NCBI GenBank assembly: GCA_902472795.1 | Contig: CABROZ010000023.1 | Span: 1 to 24,340, forward strand | Direction: 5' to 3' | DNA length: 24,340 nucleotides | From: an uncultured Bacteroides sp. | GTDB taxonomy: Bacteria; Bacteroidota; Bacteroidia; Bacteroidales; Bacteroidaceae | Part shown: one piece after another, positions 1-6,511 of the stretch | Layout of the letters: each line of letters begins with the position of its first letter | Position numbering within the stretch: the stretch's first letter is position 1 | Notes under the pieces: model-generated | What the model was told of the DNA's origin: nothing | Databases searched by the model: none | What the model saw: the letters and a program-made list of their open reading frames with translations, nothing else | Made by a program: the position numbers and the translations under genes

Positions 1-17
1 AGTTGCCGTTTTAGCAG

Positions 18-55
18 AAGCCCTCTCGGATGATTCCGAGGGGGCTTTCTTTTTT
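18..55 (+). terminator. Rho-independent terminator of a gene left of the window
   Basis: A 13-bp stem (18-30 pairing with 35-47, one G-U wobble) with a four-base loop is followed by a pyrimidine run rich in T (46-55). The gene it ends lies mostly or wholly outside the window, because positions 1-17 are too short to identify. Confidence 0.85.
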
Positions 56-120
56 GCATAGGTTCACACATAGTTCACAGATACTCTTCTTCTCTTCAAG
101 CGCAGATTGCGCCGTTCCAG

Positions 121-207
121 TGCACTGCTTTTTGCACTGTGAGTGCACTAACTGTTGCACTGTGAGTGCAATAACTACTGCACTGCAAGTGCAATAACTG
201 GTGCACT
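121..207. repeat. Array of 15-bp palindromes with 23-bp period (left copy)
   Basis: Units TGCACT-nnn-AGTGCA begin at 133, 156 and 179, and a half unit begins at 202, so the period is exactly 23 bp. Eight-base spacers have the form NTAACTNN (for example CTAACTGT at 148-155). An extra TGCACT half-site lies at 121-126, and a smaller palindrome GCGCA-gat-TGCGC lies just upstream at 100-112. The same design recurs at 23993-24066. The short variable-free spacers and palindromic units are unlike CRISPR. Function is unknown. Confidence 0.85.
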
Positions 208-468
208 TACTGGGGACAACTGGATCGTTTTTAGCAGGATAATAGGCAAATTAGCTGGAGAAGATTAACCAGGCTGTGAGTCAGATTAGGTTGGAACGGG
301 GAATAGAATATTGTAAGGACTGAATAAGTATATAAAAGTAACGCTGCCCTTGAAACCGTCACCTGATGAAGGAGAAGGTTTCAGTGGGAGCGTTGCCTTT
401 CGTTTTTGTTTCTTGATTGATCCTACTGTAAGTGATCCACCGGAACGATATAAAGCGTGGATCATGCT
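208..468. other. Gene-free stretch with weak hairpins
   Basis: I see no convincing gene between the left repeat array and the end of the minus-strand operon. The motif GGACAACTGGAT at 214-225 closely matches GGACAGTTGGAT at 24095-24106, so the repeat family seems to include this tail. Two hairpins (340-394 and 433-464) lie just past the stop codon of the minus-strand gene and probably belong to its 3' end. Confidence 0.6.
340..394 (-). terminator. Possible terminator of the GntR/ABC operon
   Basis: Arms AACGCT (340-345) and GAAACC (352-357) pair with GGTTTC (377-382) and AGCGTT (389-394) around an internal loop. On the minus strand the stem is followed by ACTTTTATA, a modest T-rich run; on the plus strand by CTTTCGTTTTTG. 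A second 8-bp stem (433-440 with 457-464) lies between this and the stop codon. The structure is plausible but imperfect. Confidence 0.4.
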
Positions 469-1278
469 TTACTCTATGATGTTGATTCTGGCTTTTTCTT
501 TCAGCTTGATGTTCAGTTCGGCTTTTTCGCTCAGCGGAGCCCAAATGACTTGGCGACATTCATTTTTTTGTAAATAACAGTCAGATTCGTATGAGCCGCT
601 AAGGTGTTCGGTGTCGATATGGAATGAATCTGTGTTAACTGTCCACTCTCTGATTAAGTCAAGATTGAGATACAGGTTCTCTACCTGTCCGCTTTGGAAT
701 AACAGTGTAGGAGCCTTGGCAGAAAGGGATCTTATCTGGCAATTATCAATTGTTGCTGTTCCTAATGTGCTAAACGCAAGTGAGTCGCGGGATAGGCTGC
801 TGAACTGTGTATGCATGTAATTGCTTTCTGAGATGATTTCTTCTACTCTTTGGGGAATATTCATTTGGATAGCTTCGCAACGTACTCTTAGCCATTTCAT
901 TTTTTGGTATTGTGGAGCCAGTTTGTCTGTCGGGAACGAGAAATAAATTTGGAGGGTGTCGCCTGCTGTCTTCCATTCCATGTAATTGTTTAATTCGGAG
1001 GAGTATGTCAGGCTGCCGGTCAGTGAATCGGTTGTGCCGATTTTCAGTGTTGTCTGGTCAAAGCTGACATGTCTTTTTCCGAGATCCTGTGCTTCCACTT
1101 TCCACATCAAGTGTACAACTCTGCATTCGGGCATTTGTCTGCTTGTCCGTTCTCCTTTGATGTCTAAAAAGGATTCTTCCCAAGTGATACTTGTGTTGAA
1201 AATAGATGCCAGGGTGCTAATCACCAGTATTGCTCCGGCAAAAAGCATTCCTATTATAATATATGTGGTACGTTTCAT
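469..1278 (-). CDS. Membrane-anchored extracytoplasmic protein of unknown function
   Basis: 269 residues. An N-terminal hydrophobic segment (about residues 6-28) preceded by MKR reads as a signal anchor, leaving a large periplasmic or exposed part. That part is polar and rich in alternating hydrophobic residues. It ends in short repeats of the kind seen in beta-helix or DUF2807/DUF4097-like putative adhesin domains, but I cannot assign it to a family with confidence. Its ATG overlaps the TGA of the GntR gene (ATGA, 4 bp), so it is the last gene of the ABC-transporter operon and is probably translationally coupled. No catalytic motif is visible. A role in sensing or assisting the transporter is a guess from position only. 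Confidence 0.75.
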   Translation of the reverse strand: MKRTTYIIIGMLFAGAILVISTLASIFNTSITWEESFLDIKGERTSRQMPECRVVHLMWKVEAQDLGKRHVSFDQTTLKIGTTDSLTGSLTYSSELNNYMEWKTAGDTLQIYFSFPTDKLAPQYQKMKWLRVRCEAIQMNIPQRVEEIISESNYMHTQFSSLSRDSLAFSTLGTATIDNCQIRSLSAKAPTLLFQSGQVENLYLNLDLIREWTVNTDSFHIDTEHLSGSYESDCYLQKNECRQVIWAPLSEKAELNIKLKEKARINIIE

Positions 1279-1658
1279 AATTCGTTTTCTTTATTTTTAT
1301 TCTTTATAAACTCTTGATACATGGCCGAGAGTTCTTCAGGCTTAATGTCGAGGGTGTACATTTGCTTGAAAAAATAGTCGGCTTCTTCTTTCAGAAAATA
1401 TTCGCGTCGTAGCGAAAGTATCAGTTTGGATGCGCCGGGTGAAACAAAGTAGCCGATGCCACGCTTGTTGTAGATGATTCCTTGCGACTGCAGGTAGTCG
1501 TACGAGCGCATAGTGGTATTGGCGTTGACTTCCACCACAGCAGCATATTCTCTGACCGATGGTATGCGTTCGTCTTCCCCGTATTTCCCGAGTAATACTT
1601 CGTCGCAGATGCGGTCTGCAATTTGCAGATAGATGGCTTTGCTTTCTTTAAAATTCAT
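1275..1658 (-). CDS. GntR-family transcriptional regulator, YtrA type
   Basis: 127 residues, the short length typical of the YtrA subfamily: a GntR winged helix-turn-helix (about residues 10-75, with the recognisable stretches IYLQIADRI, RIPSVREYA and NANTTMRSYDYL) and a short helical C-terminal dimerisation tail instead of a full ligand domain. YtrA-type regulators usually repress the ABC transporter operon in which they are encoded. That fits here: the gene lies 1 bp after the permease stop and overlaps the next gene by 4 bp. The long palindrome at the operon promoter (3423-3446) is the obvious operator candidate. The start ATG at 1658 gives the complete N-terminal helix of the family. Confidence 0.9.
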   Translation of the reverse strand: MNFKESKAIYLQIADRICDEVLLGKYGEDERIPSVREYAAVVEVNANTTMRSYDYLQSQGIIYNKRGIGYFVSPGASKLILSLRREYFLKEEADYFFKQMYTLDIKPEELSAMYQEFIKNKNKENEL

Positions 1659-1659
1659 G

Positions 1660-2478
1660 TTACCAGCGATTTATGATTTCTGATTCTTTGAAACGGAAAT
1701 AGGCGAGTGTCCAGTTGAACAGGGTTATGAATGAACATAAGCTAATGACAACAAAATTGAAAGAATCTTCTGAGCTAAATATTCCGTTGGGTTCTTCTAT
1801 ATATTTTTCTGCAAAGACTTTTGCAACAATAACTCCTACCGTGATATATGCAATGCTGATGCACACAAGGGCCACGCAAGTATTGACAAACGAGCGTTTG
1901 GGCCAGATGACGCTGCCCAGAACAAAGAAAGATTGCAGGCAGAAGTAAGCGGCTATGTTGATACTGATGCTTGATTTAGCCTGATAGAATCCCGATTTCA
2001 GAAAATAGTCCCAGGGCACGGGAGCTATCGGTTCGATGTCCGGATAGAAGATGTTGTAAATCACTACGCGTGTCCAGTCGGCCAGCTTGAATGCTATCAA
2101 AAAGCATACCAGAAAGGCAAAAGTATATATCAGCCATCGTGAGAGGAATTTTTCGAACATGGTGGCGGGTGTCATCAGGATGTTTATCCGTCCGGTTTTG
2201 CTTTTCATCCGTTCCATGACGAAAGAAGCGCTCAGCATTCCCATGATATGTATGGCTATGACAAATACCCATACGGTTATGTTCCACATGATATCTTCGG
2301 AATTATGACTTCCGGGCAGTTTGCTTAAATATTGCCAAAAGCCTGCCCATATCAGAATGATGGCCATGATGCCGTACATCATGACGAAACGGAGCAGGTT
2401 GGGGCGCCAGCTTTCCACCATCTCTTTGCGACAGATGCTGGCAAAGCGAGGCATGCTGAAAAAAGTATCTTTTATCAT
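1660..2478 (-). CDS. ABC transporter permease (ABC-2 type)
   Basis: 272 residues with about six hydrophobic segments, near residues 31-50, 68-90, 115-135, 173-192, 200-222 and 240-260. The protein starts with a cytoplasmic stretch (FASICRKEMVES) of the kind seen in ABC-2 type permeases. It follows the ATPase gene by 8 bp and precedes the GntR gene by 1 bp, so ATPase, permease and regulator are one transcription unit. The likely complex is two ATPase and two permease subunits in the inner membrane. The substrate cannot be read from sequence; related YtrA-linked transporters are often tied to envelope stress or antimicrobial peptides, which is inference here. Confidence 0.88.
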   Translation of the reverse strand: MIKDTFFSMPRFASICRKEMVESWRPNLLRFVMMYGIMAIILIWAGFWQYLSKLPGSHNSEDIMWNITVWVFVIAIHIMGMLSASFVMERMKSKTGRINILMTPATMFEKFLSRWLIYTFAFLVCFLIAFKLADWTRVVIYNIFYPDIEPIAPVPWDYFLKSGFYQAKSSISINIAAYFCLQSFFVLGSVIWPKRSFVNTCVALVCISIAYITVGVIVAKVFAEKYIEEPNGIFSSEDSFNFVVISLCSFITLFNWTLAYFRFKESEIINRW

Positions 2479-2486
2479 ATTCTTTG

Positions 2487-3332
2487 CTATTTTGTGGGGT
2501 GAAACATCTCGGCAATCTGTTCCGGCAGGGACAGGGTTGCACCAAACAATAACTCCAGATTCAACTCAGTCTCTTCACCGTCTGTATTAGGCAACATCAG
2601 ATAATTGCCCTGTATGGATGGCAGCGTGTATAGAGCCTGTGCGGCCAGCGTACGGTCGTCGCTTTCTACAAACATGAATTTGTCGCAGATATCGCTTGTC
2701 GATGCATCAAGCAGAATGCGACTGTTGTCTATAATCAGTACGTGGTCCAGCACCTTGTCTATATCGCGTACCTGATGGGTAGAAATCACAATGGTTCGTT
2801 CGTCCGACATGCCCGATGCAATGAATTTGCGGAACTGGCTTTTGCCGGGGATGTCCAGACCATTGGTCGGCTCGTCCATCAGCAGTAGCGAAGTGTTGGT
2901 GGCAAGGGCGAAACTCATAAAGACTTTTTTCTTCTGTCCCATTGACAGGCTGCCCAGGTCGGTATCCAGATCCATTTCGAAGAAGTGCAGATACTTCACC
3001 ATGTCTTCTTTGCTGAATTTCGGATAGAACGAACTGTTCAGTTCGATATAACTTACCAGTGAGATAGCCGGAAGCTGGAATTCTTCCGGAACCAGAAACA
3101 TATCCTGCAATGTGGCAGGTAAACGTCGGCGGACGTTTAAGTCGTGAAACGTAACTTCTCCACTTTTCGGAGTAAGCAGACCTGCCATCAGGTAGAGCAG
3201 TGTAGATTTACCGGTACCGTTCTTGCCCAACAGCCCGTAAACCTTTCCTTTTTCCAACGCAAGCGAGAAGTCGTGCAAGACTTCTTTTTTCTTGCTGTGA
3301 TAGCTGAATGAAATGTTTTTTACTTGCAACAT
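2487..3332 (-). CDS. ABC transporter ATP-binding protein
   Basis: 281 residues. Walker A GKNGTGKS (36-43), signature LSMGQ (129-133), Walker B LLLMDEP (149-155), D-loop NGLD and switch histidine H186 in STHQ are all present, so the ATPase should be active. The signature has M in place of the more common G (LSGGQ), a change seen in ABC-2 exporter ATPases. About 80 residues after the H-switch form a C-terminal extension with acidic stretches. First gene of the operon; its ATG lies about 90 bp downstream of a well-formed promoter with an overlapping palindrome. Confidence 0.93.
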   Translation of the reverse strand: MLQVKNISFSYHSKKKEVLHDFSLALEKGKVYGLLGKNGTGKSTLLYLMAGLLTPKSGEVTFHDLNVRRRLPATLQDMFLVPEEFQLPAISLVSYIELNSSFYPKFSKEDMVKYLHFFEMDLDTDLGSLSMGQKKKVFMSFALATNTSLLLMDEPTNGLDIPGKSQFRKFIASGMSDERTIVISTHQVRDIDKVLDHVLIIDNSRILLDASTSDICDKFMFVESDDRTLAAQALYTLPSIQGNYLMLPNTDGEETELNLELLFGATLSLPEQIAEMFHPTK

Positions 3333-3422
3333 ACCGTAATTTGTTTAAAGTCAGATGTCAGGCTCCAAGATACAAGTGCAGGCCTTATCAACCTGTATCT
3401 TAGCCTTTCCTTCTGCTGATTA

Positions 3423-3478
3423 AGTGTATTAGTATAATAGTACACTGCAAATATAAAGAGGATTTTTAGAAAAACAAT
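3423..3478 (-). promoter_or_regulatory. Promoter and palindromic operator of the GntR/ABC operon
   Basis: On the minus strand, ATTG (3478-3475), 19 bp, then TATATTTG (3455-3448) matches the Bacteroides -33/-7 promoter. Directly after the -7 box lies a 24-bp palindrome (3423-3446) with half-sites AGTGTAYTAKTA that agree at 10 of 12 positions. It covers the expected transcription start. A bound YtrA-type repressor at this place would block initiation. The promoter match is direct; the identity of the binding protein is inferred. Confidence 0.8.
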
Positions 3479-3675
3479 AGTTTTTGCATAAAAAAGTTCA
3501 ATTTTTTGGGAGCGTGGTATTGGTATGCGGTAGGGCTTTATGGCAGAAGGATACTTCCACATTATTATAATAAGCAGTGGGGACGAGCAAGTGTATTGCT
3601 GATGAGTATCTTGTGTGGCAGGCAGATTGATTGAGTGGATCATTGCTCCACGAAAGGAGGGAAGGGATATAATAA
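3479..3675. other. Intergenic stretch with no recognised feature
   Basis: AT-rich DNA between the operon promoter and the tRNA terminator. I found no gene, strong hairpin or clear promoter here. Minus-strand frames that cross it run through the tRNA and are not credible genes. Confidence 0.6.
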
Positions 3676-3705
3676 AAAAGGTGGCCTTTGTGTGGTCACC
3701 TTTCT
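3676..3705 (-). terminator. Terminator of tRNA-fMet
   Basis: A 10-bp stem (3677-3686 with 3694-3703) with a seven-base loop is followed on the minus strand by a T-rich run. It lies 14 bp past the 3' end of the tRNA and matches the direction of that gene. Confidence 0.8.
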
Positions 3706-3717
3706 TTCTATATTTAG

Positions 3718-3790
<73 letters not shown>

Positions 3791-3810
3791 ATGTTTCTCG
3801 TTTGCGAGTG

Positions 3811-3841
3811 CAAAGGTACGACTTTTATTTGAATATGCAAA
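3811..3841 (-). promoter_or_regulatory. Promoter of tRNA-fMet
   Basis: TTTG (3841-3838), exactly 19 bp, then TACCTTTG (3818-3811) on the minus strand: a full match to the Bacteroides sigma-ABfr consensus. Transcription should start near 3804, giving a short leader that contains the small inverted repeat CTCG-TTTG-CGAG (in plus-strand reading). Confidence 0.85.
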
Positions 3842-3930
3842 TATTTTGCAGGATATTTTTTTGTTTGATGGTGGGAGCAACTATTGAAAGATGTATTTCA
3901 GTTCCTGATTGGCATTAATTGCTCTATTTG

Positions 3931-3962
3931 TTTGTAATATATGCAGAAAAGTCTTACTTTTG
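3931..3962 (+). promoter_or_regulatory. Promoter of the TetR-fabG-rluA operon
   Basis: TTTG (3931-3934), 20 bp, TACTTTTG (3955-3962). The expected start near 3969 lies about 25 bp before the TetR ATG. A weak inverted repeat (TTGCT near 3960-3964 and AGCAA near 3975-3979) follows the -7 box and could be an operator for the TetR protein, though it is only 5 bp per arm. Confidence 0.75.
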
Positions 3963-3993
3963 CTCAATTTATTAAGCAATGTGCAATTAACCT

Positions 3994-4581
3994 ATGACCG
4001 TATCGAAGACAAAAGCCAAGTTAGTGGATGTAGCTCGTCAGCTGTTTGCAAAGATGGGGGTGGAGAATACCACGATGAATGATATCGCCCTCGCTTCCAA
4101 GAAAGGCCGACGTACGTTATATACCTATTTCAAAAGTAAGGAAGACATCTACATGGCTGTAGTCGAGTCGGAACTTGATATTCTTTCGGACATGATGAAG
4201 CGTGTGGTCGAGAAGGATATTTCGCCCGATCTGAAACTGATGGAAATGATTTATACCCATCTGGATGCGGTGAAAGAGGTCGTTTACCGCAACGGTACGT
4301 TGCGTGCCAATTTCTTTCGCGACATATGGCGGGTTGAGAAAGTCCGTAAACGGTTCGATGCCAACGAAATATTGATATTCAGGGACGTCTTGCGCGAAGG
4401 GATGGAGAAAGGTGTGTTCGTCATCGACGATTTGGACATGACGGCCGAAATCATGCACTATTGTATAAAAGGTATTGAGGCACCCTATATCCGGGGGCAT
4501 GTCGGTGCCAATCTGGACGACGAAACACGCGACCGTTATGTGACACGTCTGGTACTGGGTGCTTTGGGAAAGAAAGTATAA
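3994..4581 (+). CDS. TetR/AcrR-family transcriptional regulator
   Basis: 195 residues. The N-terminal DNA-binding domain is typical: helix 1 KAKLVDVARQLFAKMGVENTT, then the helix-turn-helix MNDIALASKKGRRTLYTYFKSKEDIY (about residues 28-53). The remaining 140 residues are all-helical and should bind a ligand and dimerise; the ligand cannot be read from sequence. The gene sits 30 bp before fabG on the same strand. That suggests it controls its own operon and perhaps fatty acid synthesis in response to an acyl compound, as FabR/FasR-type TetR proteins do elsewhere. This is inference from position. The ATG lies about 25 bp after the expected transcription start. Confidence 0.92.
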   Translation: MTVSKTKAKLVDVARQLFAKMGVENTTMNDIALASKKGRRTLYTYFKSKEDIYMAVVESELDILSDMMKRVVEKDISPDLKLMEMIYTHLDAVKEVVYRNGTLRANFFRDIWRVEKVRKRFDANEILIFRDVLREGMEKGVFVIDDLDMTAEIMHYCIKGIEAPYIRGHVGANLDDETRDRYVTRLVLGALGKKV

Positions 4582-4611
4582 TTATCAATCATTCATAAAT
4601 CAATTACAATT

Positions 4612-5358
4612 ATGGGATTATTAAATGGAAAAACTGCCCTTATCACCGGCGCCGCCCGTGGTATCGGTAAGGCTATCGCTCTGAAGTTTGCTCAAGAAGG
4701 AGCCAATATCGCTTTCACTGACTTAGTGATTGATGAAAATGCTGAAGCTACAGTCAAGGAAATCGAAGCGTTGGGTGTAAAGGCCAAAGGATATGCTTCG
4801 AATGCTGCTGATTTCGAAGATACGGCAAAGGTTGTAGAAGCCATTCACACCGATTTCGGCCGCATCGATATTCTGGTCAACAATGCCGGTATCACTCGCG
4901 ATGGTCTGATGATGCGTATGAGCGAGCAGCAATGGGATATGGTGATCAACGTCAATCTGAAATCGGCGTTCAACTTCATCCATGCATGTACTCCGATCAT
5001 GATGCGTCAGAAGGCCGGCAGCATCATCAACATGGCTTCTGTAGTAGGTGTTCACGGTAATGCCGGACAGGCTAACTATTCTGCTTCGAAGGCAGGTATG
5101 ATTGCTTTAGCCAAGTCTATCGCTCAGGAACTCGGTTCGCGCGGTATCCGTGCCAATGCCATCGCTCCGGGCTTTATCATGACAGCCATGACCGATGCCT
5201 TGTCCGATGAAATCAAAGCTGAATGGTGCAAGAAGATTCCTTTGCGTCGCGGCGGTACGCCCGAAGACGTGGCTAACATTGCTACCTTCCTGGCTTCCGA
5301 TATGTCATCTTATGTATCTGGTCAGGTGATTCAGGTAGATGGTGGTATGAATATGTAA
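4612..5358 (+). CDS. fabG: 3-oxoacyl-[acyl-carrier-protein] reductase
   Basis: 248 residues, the normal FabG length. It reduces 3-oxoacyl-ACP to 3-hydroxyacyl-ACP with NADPH in type II fatty acid synthesis in the cytoplasm. The SDR fold is complete: nucleotide-binding TGAARGIG (12-19), NNAG (90-93), NVN (113-115), catalytic S143, Y156 and K160 (in NYSASK), and PGFIMTAMT after the active site. GGTPEDVA and the ending GQVIQVDGGMNM are strongly FabG-like. The separation from other SDR enzymes rests on these motifs and overall similarity. It lies between a TetR regulator and a pseudouridine synthase, in one apparent operon and away from other fab genes in this window. Confidence 0.93.
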   Translation: MGLLNGKTALITGAARGIGKAIALKFAQEGANIAFTDLVIDENAEATVKEIEALGVKAKGYASNAADFEDTAKVVEAIHTDFGRIDILVNNAGITRDGLMMRMSEQQWDMVINVNLKSAFNFIHACTPIMMRQKAGSIINMASVVGVHGNAGQANYSASKAGMIALAKSIAQELGSRGIRANAIAPGFIMTAMTDALSDEIKAEWCKKIPLRRGGTPEDVANIATFLASDMSSYVSGQVIQVDGGMNM

Positions 5359-5367
5359 TCGGTGCCT

Positions 5368-6042
5368 ATGACTGTCCTGTACGAAGACAATCATATCATT
5401 ATAGTCAACAAGACCGCTTCCGAGATTGTTCAGGGAGACAAGACCGGCGATACGCCGCTTTCGGAGACCGTAAAACAGTATCTGAAGGAAAAGTATCAGA
5501 AGCCCGGCAACGTCTTTATCGGTGTGACTCACCGCCTGGACCGCCCCGTGAGCGGTCTTGTTGTTTTTGCCAAAACCAGCAAGGCGCTTGGACGCCTGAA
5601 TGAAATGTTCAGAGTCGGCGAGGTGAAGAAAACTTATTGGGCCATTGTGAAAAACATGCCCCCTGAGCCGGAGGGCGAACTGGTGCATTACTTGGTGCGT
5701 AACGAGAAGCAGAACAAAAGCTATGCTTACGATTCGGAAAAGCCCGGCAGCAAGAAGGCCATTCTGCACTACCGCCTGATAGGGCACTCGGACAATTACT
5801 ATTTGCTGGAAGTTGATCTGAAGACCGGACGCCATCATCAGATCCGTTGTCAGTTGGCCAAGATGGGTTGTCCCATCCGTGGCGACCTGAAGTATGGATT
5901 TCCGCGTTCCAATCCCGATGGAAGCATTTGTCTGCATGCACGTCGGGTTCGTTTTGTACATCCGGTATCGAAAGAGGTCATTGAGGTGGTGGCACCTGTT
6001 CCCGATAGCAATTTGTGGCATGCCTTTTCAGCTGATCGCTGA
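5368..6042 (+). CDS. RluA-family RNA pseudouridine synthase
   Basis: 224 residues from the ATG at 5368. A GTG two codons upstream (5362) is also possible and would start 3 bp after the fabG stop. The RluA catalytic motif HRLDRPVSGL is intact, with the nucleophilic aspartate at D58, and KTGRHHQIRCQLA and GDLKYG are the other family motifs. There is no N-terminal S4 domain, so this is the compact form (like RluA, RluC-core or TruC) that isomerises uridines in rRNA or tRNA. The exact target site cannot be read. It is the last gene of the TetR-fabG operon and is followed by a strong hairpin terminator. Confidence 0.92.
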   Translation: MTVLYEDNHIIIVNKTASEIVQGDKTGDTPLSETVKQYLKEKYQKPGNVFIGVTHRLDRPVSGLVVFAKTSKALGRLNEMFRVGEVKKTYWAIVKNMPPEPEGELVHYLVRNEKQNKSYAYDSEKPGSKKAILHYRLIGHSDNYYLLEVDLKTGRHHQIRCQLAKMGCPIRGDLKYGFPRSNPDGSICLHARRVRFVHPVSKEVIEVVAPVPDSNLWHAFSADR

Positions 6043-6077
6043 TGTTGGCCTCTGGTAGCTGCTTTGTCTGTCGGATG

Positions 6078-6133
6078 AAAAAATATAAAAGCCGTTCCCC
6101 AGAATAGACAAGGAGGGAGCGGCTTTTATATAG
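6078..6133. terminator. Bidirectional terminator
   Basis: A 16-bp stem (6084-6099 with 6115-6130, one G-U wobble on the plus-strand RNA). It ends the plus-strand rluA-type gene at 6042. On the minus strand it is followed by ATATTTTTTC, a good T run, so it would also end any transcript entering from 6390 downward. Confidence 0.85.
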
Positions 6134-6391
6134 CAGTGTGCTTACTATTATTCGGCGACCTTCGTTTGATGCTTGGTTTTGTTTTTGGGCGCCTCTGACC
6201 ACGACTGGCCAGAGACGCACCACCACAAACAAACATAAACAGGGCTGCTACTAATACATTGTCATAATCTCATAAATTCATTTGCTTTTTTAAGAGTTTC
6301 TATATTCCTGGTTTACTACTTTTCGATTATTAAGGTTATGGATATGCTTGGACATATCCCTTCATTAAATTCAGATCAAACGATGTGCCAA
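6126..6391 (-). other. Candidate small transcript with short ORF, downstream of the NtrC-type gene
   Basis: No ordinary gene lies between 6134 and 6510. On the minus strand, however, a possible promoter (6375-6399) is followed by several hairpins and then the strong terminator at 6084-6130, which outlines a short RNA of about 270-300 nt. Within it, 6236-6126 can encode a 36-residue basic peptide starting MFVCGGASLASRGQRR. Its reading frame is open upstream to a TGA but offers no earlier ATG. The hairpin 6189-6218 (13 bp, loop of 4) pairs fully only on the minus-strand RNA, where two differences become G-U wobbles. Whether it is a regulatory RNA, a peptide gene or neither is undecided. Confidence 0.3.
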
Positions 6392-6399
6392 AATTACAC
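6375..6399 (-). promoter_or_regulatory. Sigma-54-like promoter overlapping a TAnnTTTG box
   Basis: The minus strand reads TTGGCAC-ATCGT-TTGAT (6391-6375). The sigma-54 consensus is TGGCAC-N5-TTGCW, so the -24 half and the spacing match exactly and only the C of the -12 GC is changed to A. The same bases contain TAATTTTG (6396-6389), a possible housekeeping -7 box without a clear -33 partner. Which one is used cannot be decided by eye. Confidence 0.4.
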
Positions 6400-6434
6400 A
6401 TGGAAGACTAACTCGTTGTCTTTTAGAAGAAAAA

Positions 6435-6511
6435 GTGTGGTCGGAATAGAAAATGTATGTGTGGAAGAAGTGTGGAATTGTGGAAGAAAGTGTGGAATAA
6501 ATCCACACTTT
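6435..6511. repeat. Cluster of TGTGGAA direct repeats and a GTGTGGA-N5-TCCACAC palindrome
   Basis: TGTGGAA begins at 6460, 6471, 6479 and 6491, and a partial copy (TGTGGTC) at 6436. The last full copy is part of a 10-bp-arm palindrome (6487-6496 with 6502-6511) that touches the stop codon of the NtrC-type gene. The palindrome could act as a terminator for that gene, though its T run on the minus strand is poor, or as a protein-binding site. The sites lie about 70-145 bp upstream of the sigma-54-like promoter start, the usual place for enhancer sites of NtrC-type activators. Confidence 0.65.

Noticed and set aside
121..207. Left repeat array as a CRISPR
   Set aside because: Units are 15-bp palindromes with 8-bp, nearly identical spacers; there are no unique spacers of CRISPR length and no cas gene.
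350..577. 75-codon plus-strand frame near the left end
   Set aside because: It overlaps the 3' end of the minus-strand gene and a hairpin, and its sequence is not protein-like in domain content.
3905..3922. TTGGCAT...TTGCT near the TetR promoter as a sigma-54 site
   Set aside because: The GG and GC elements are two bases too close together, and a consensus TTTG-N20-TACTTTTG promoter explains the gene.
5978..6232. 84-codon minus-strand frame across 6084-6130
   Set aside because: It reads through the strong terminator and into the opposite pseudouridine synthase gene and needs a TTG start.
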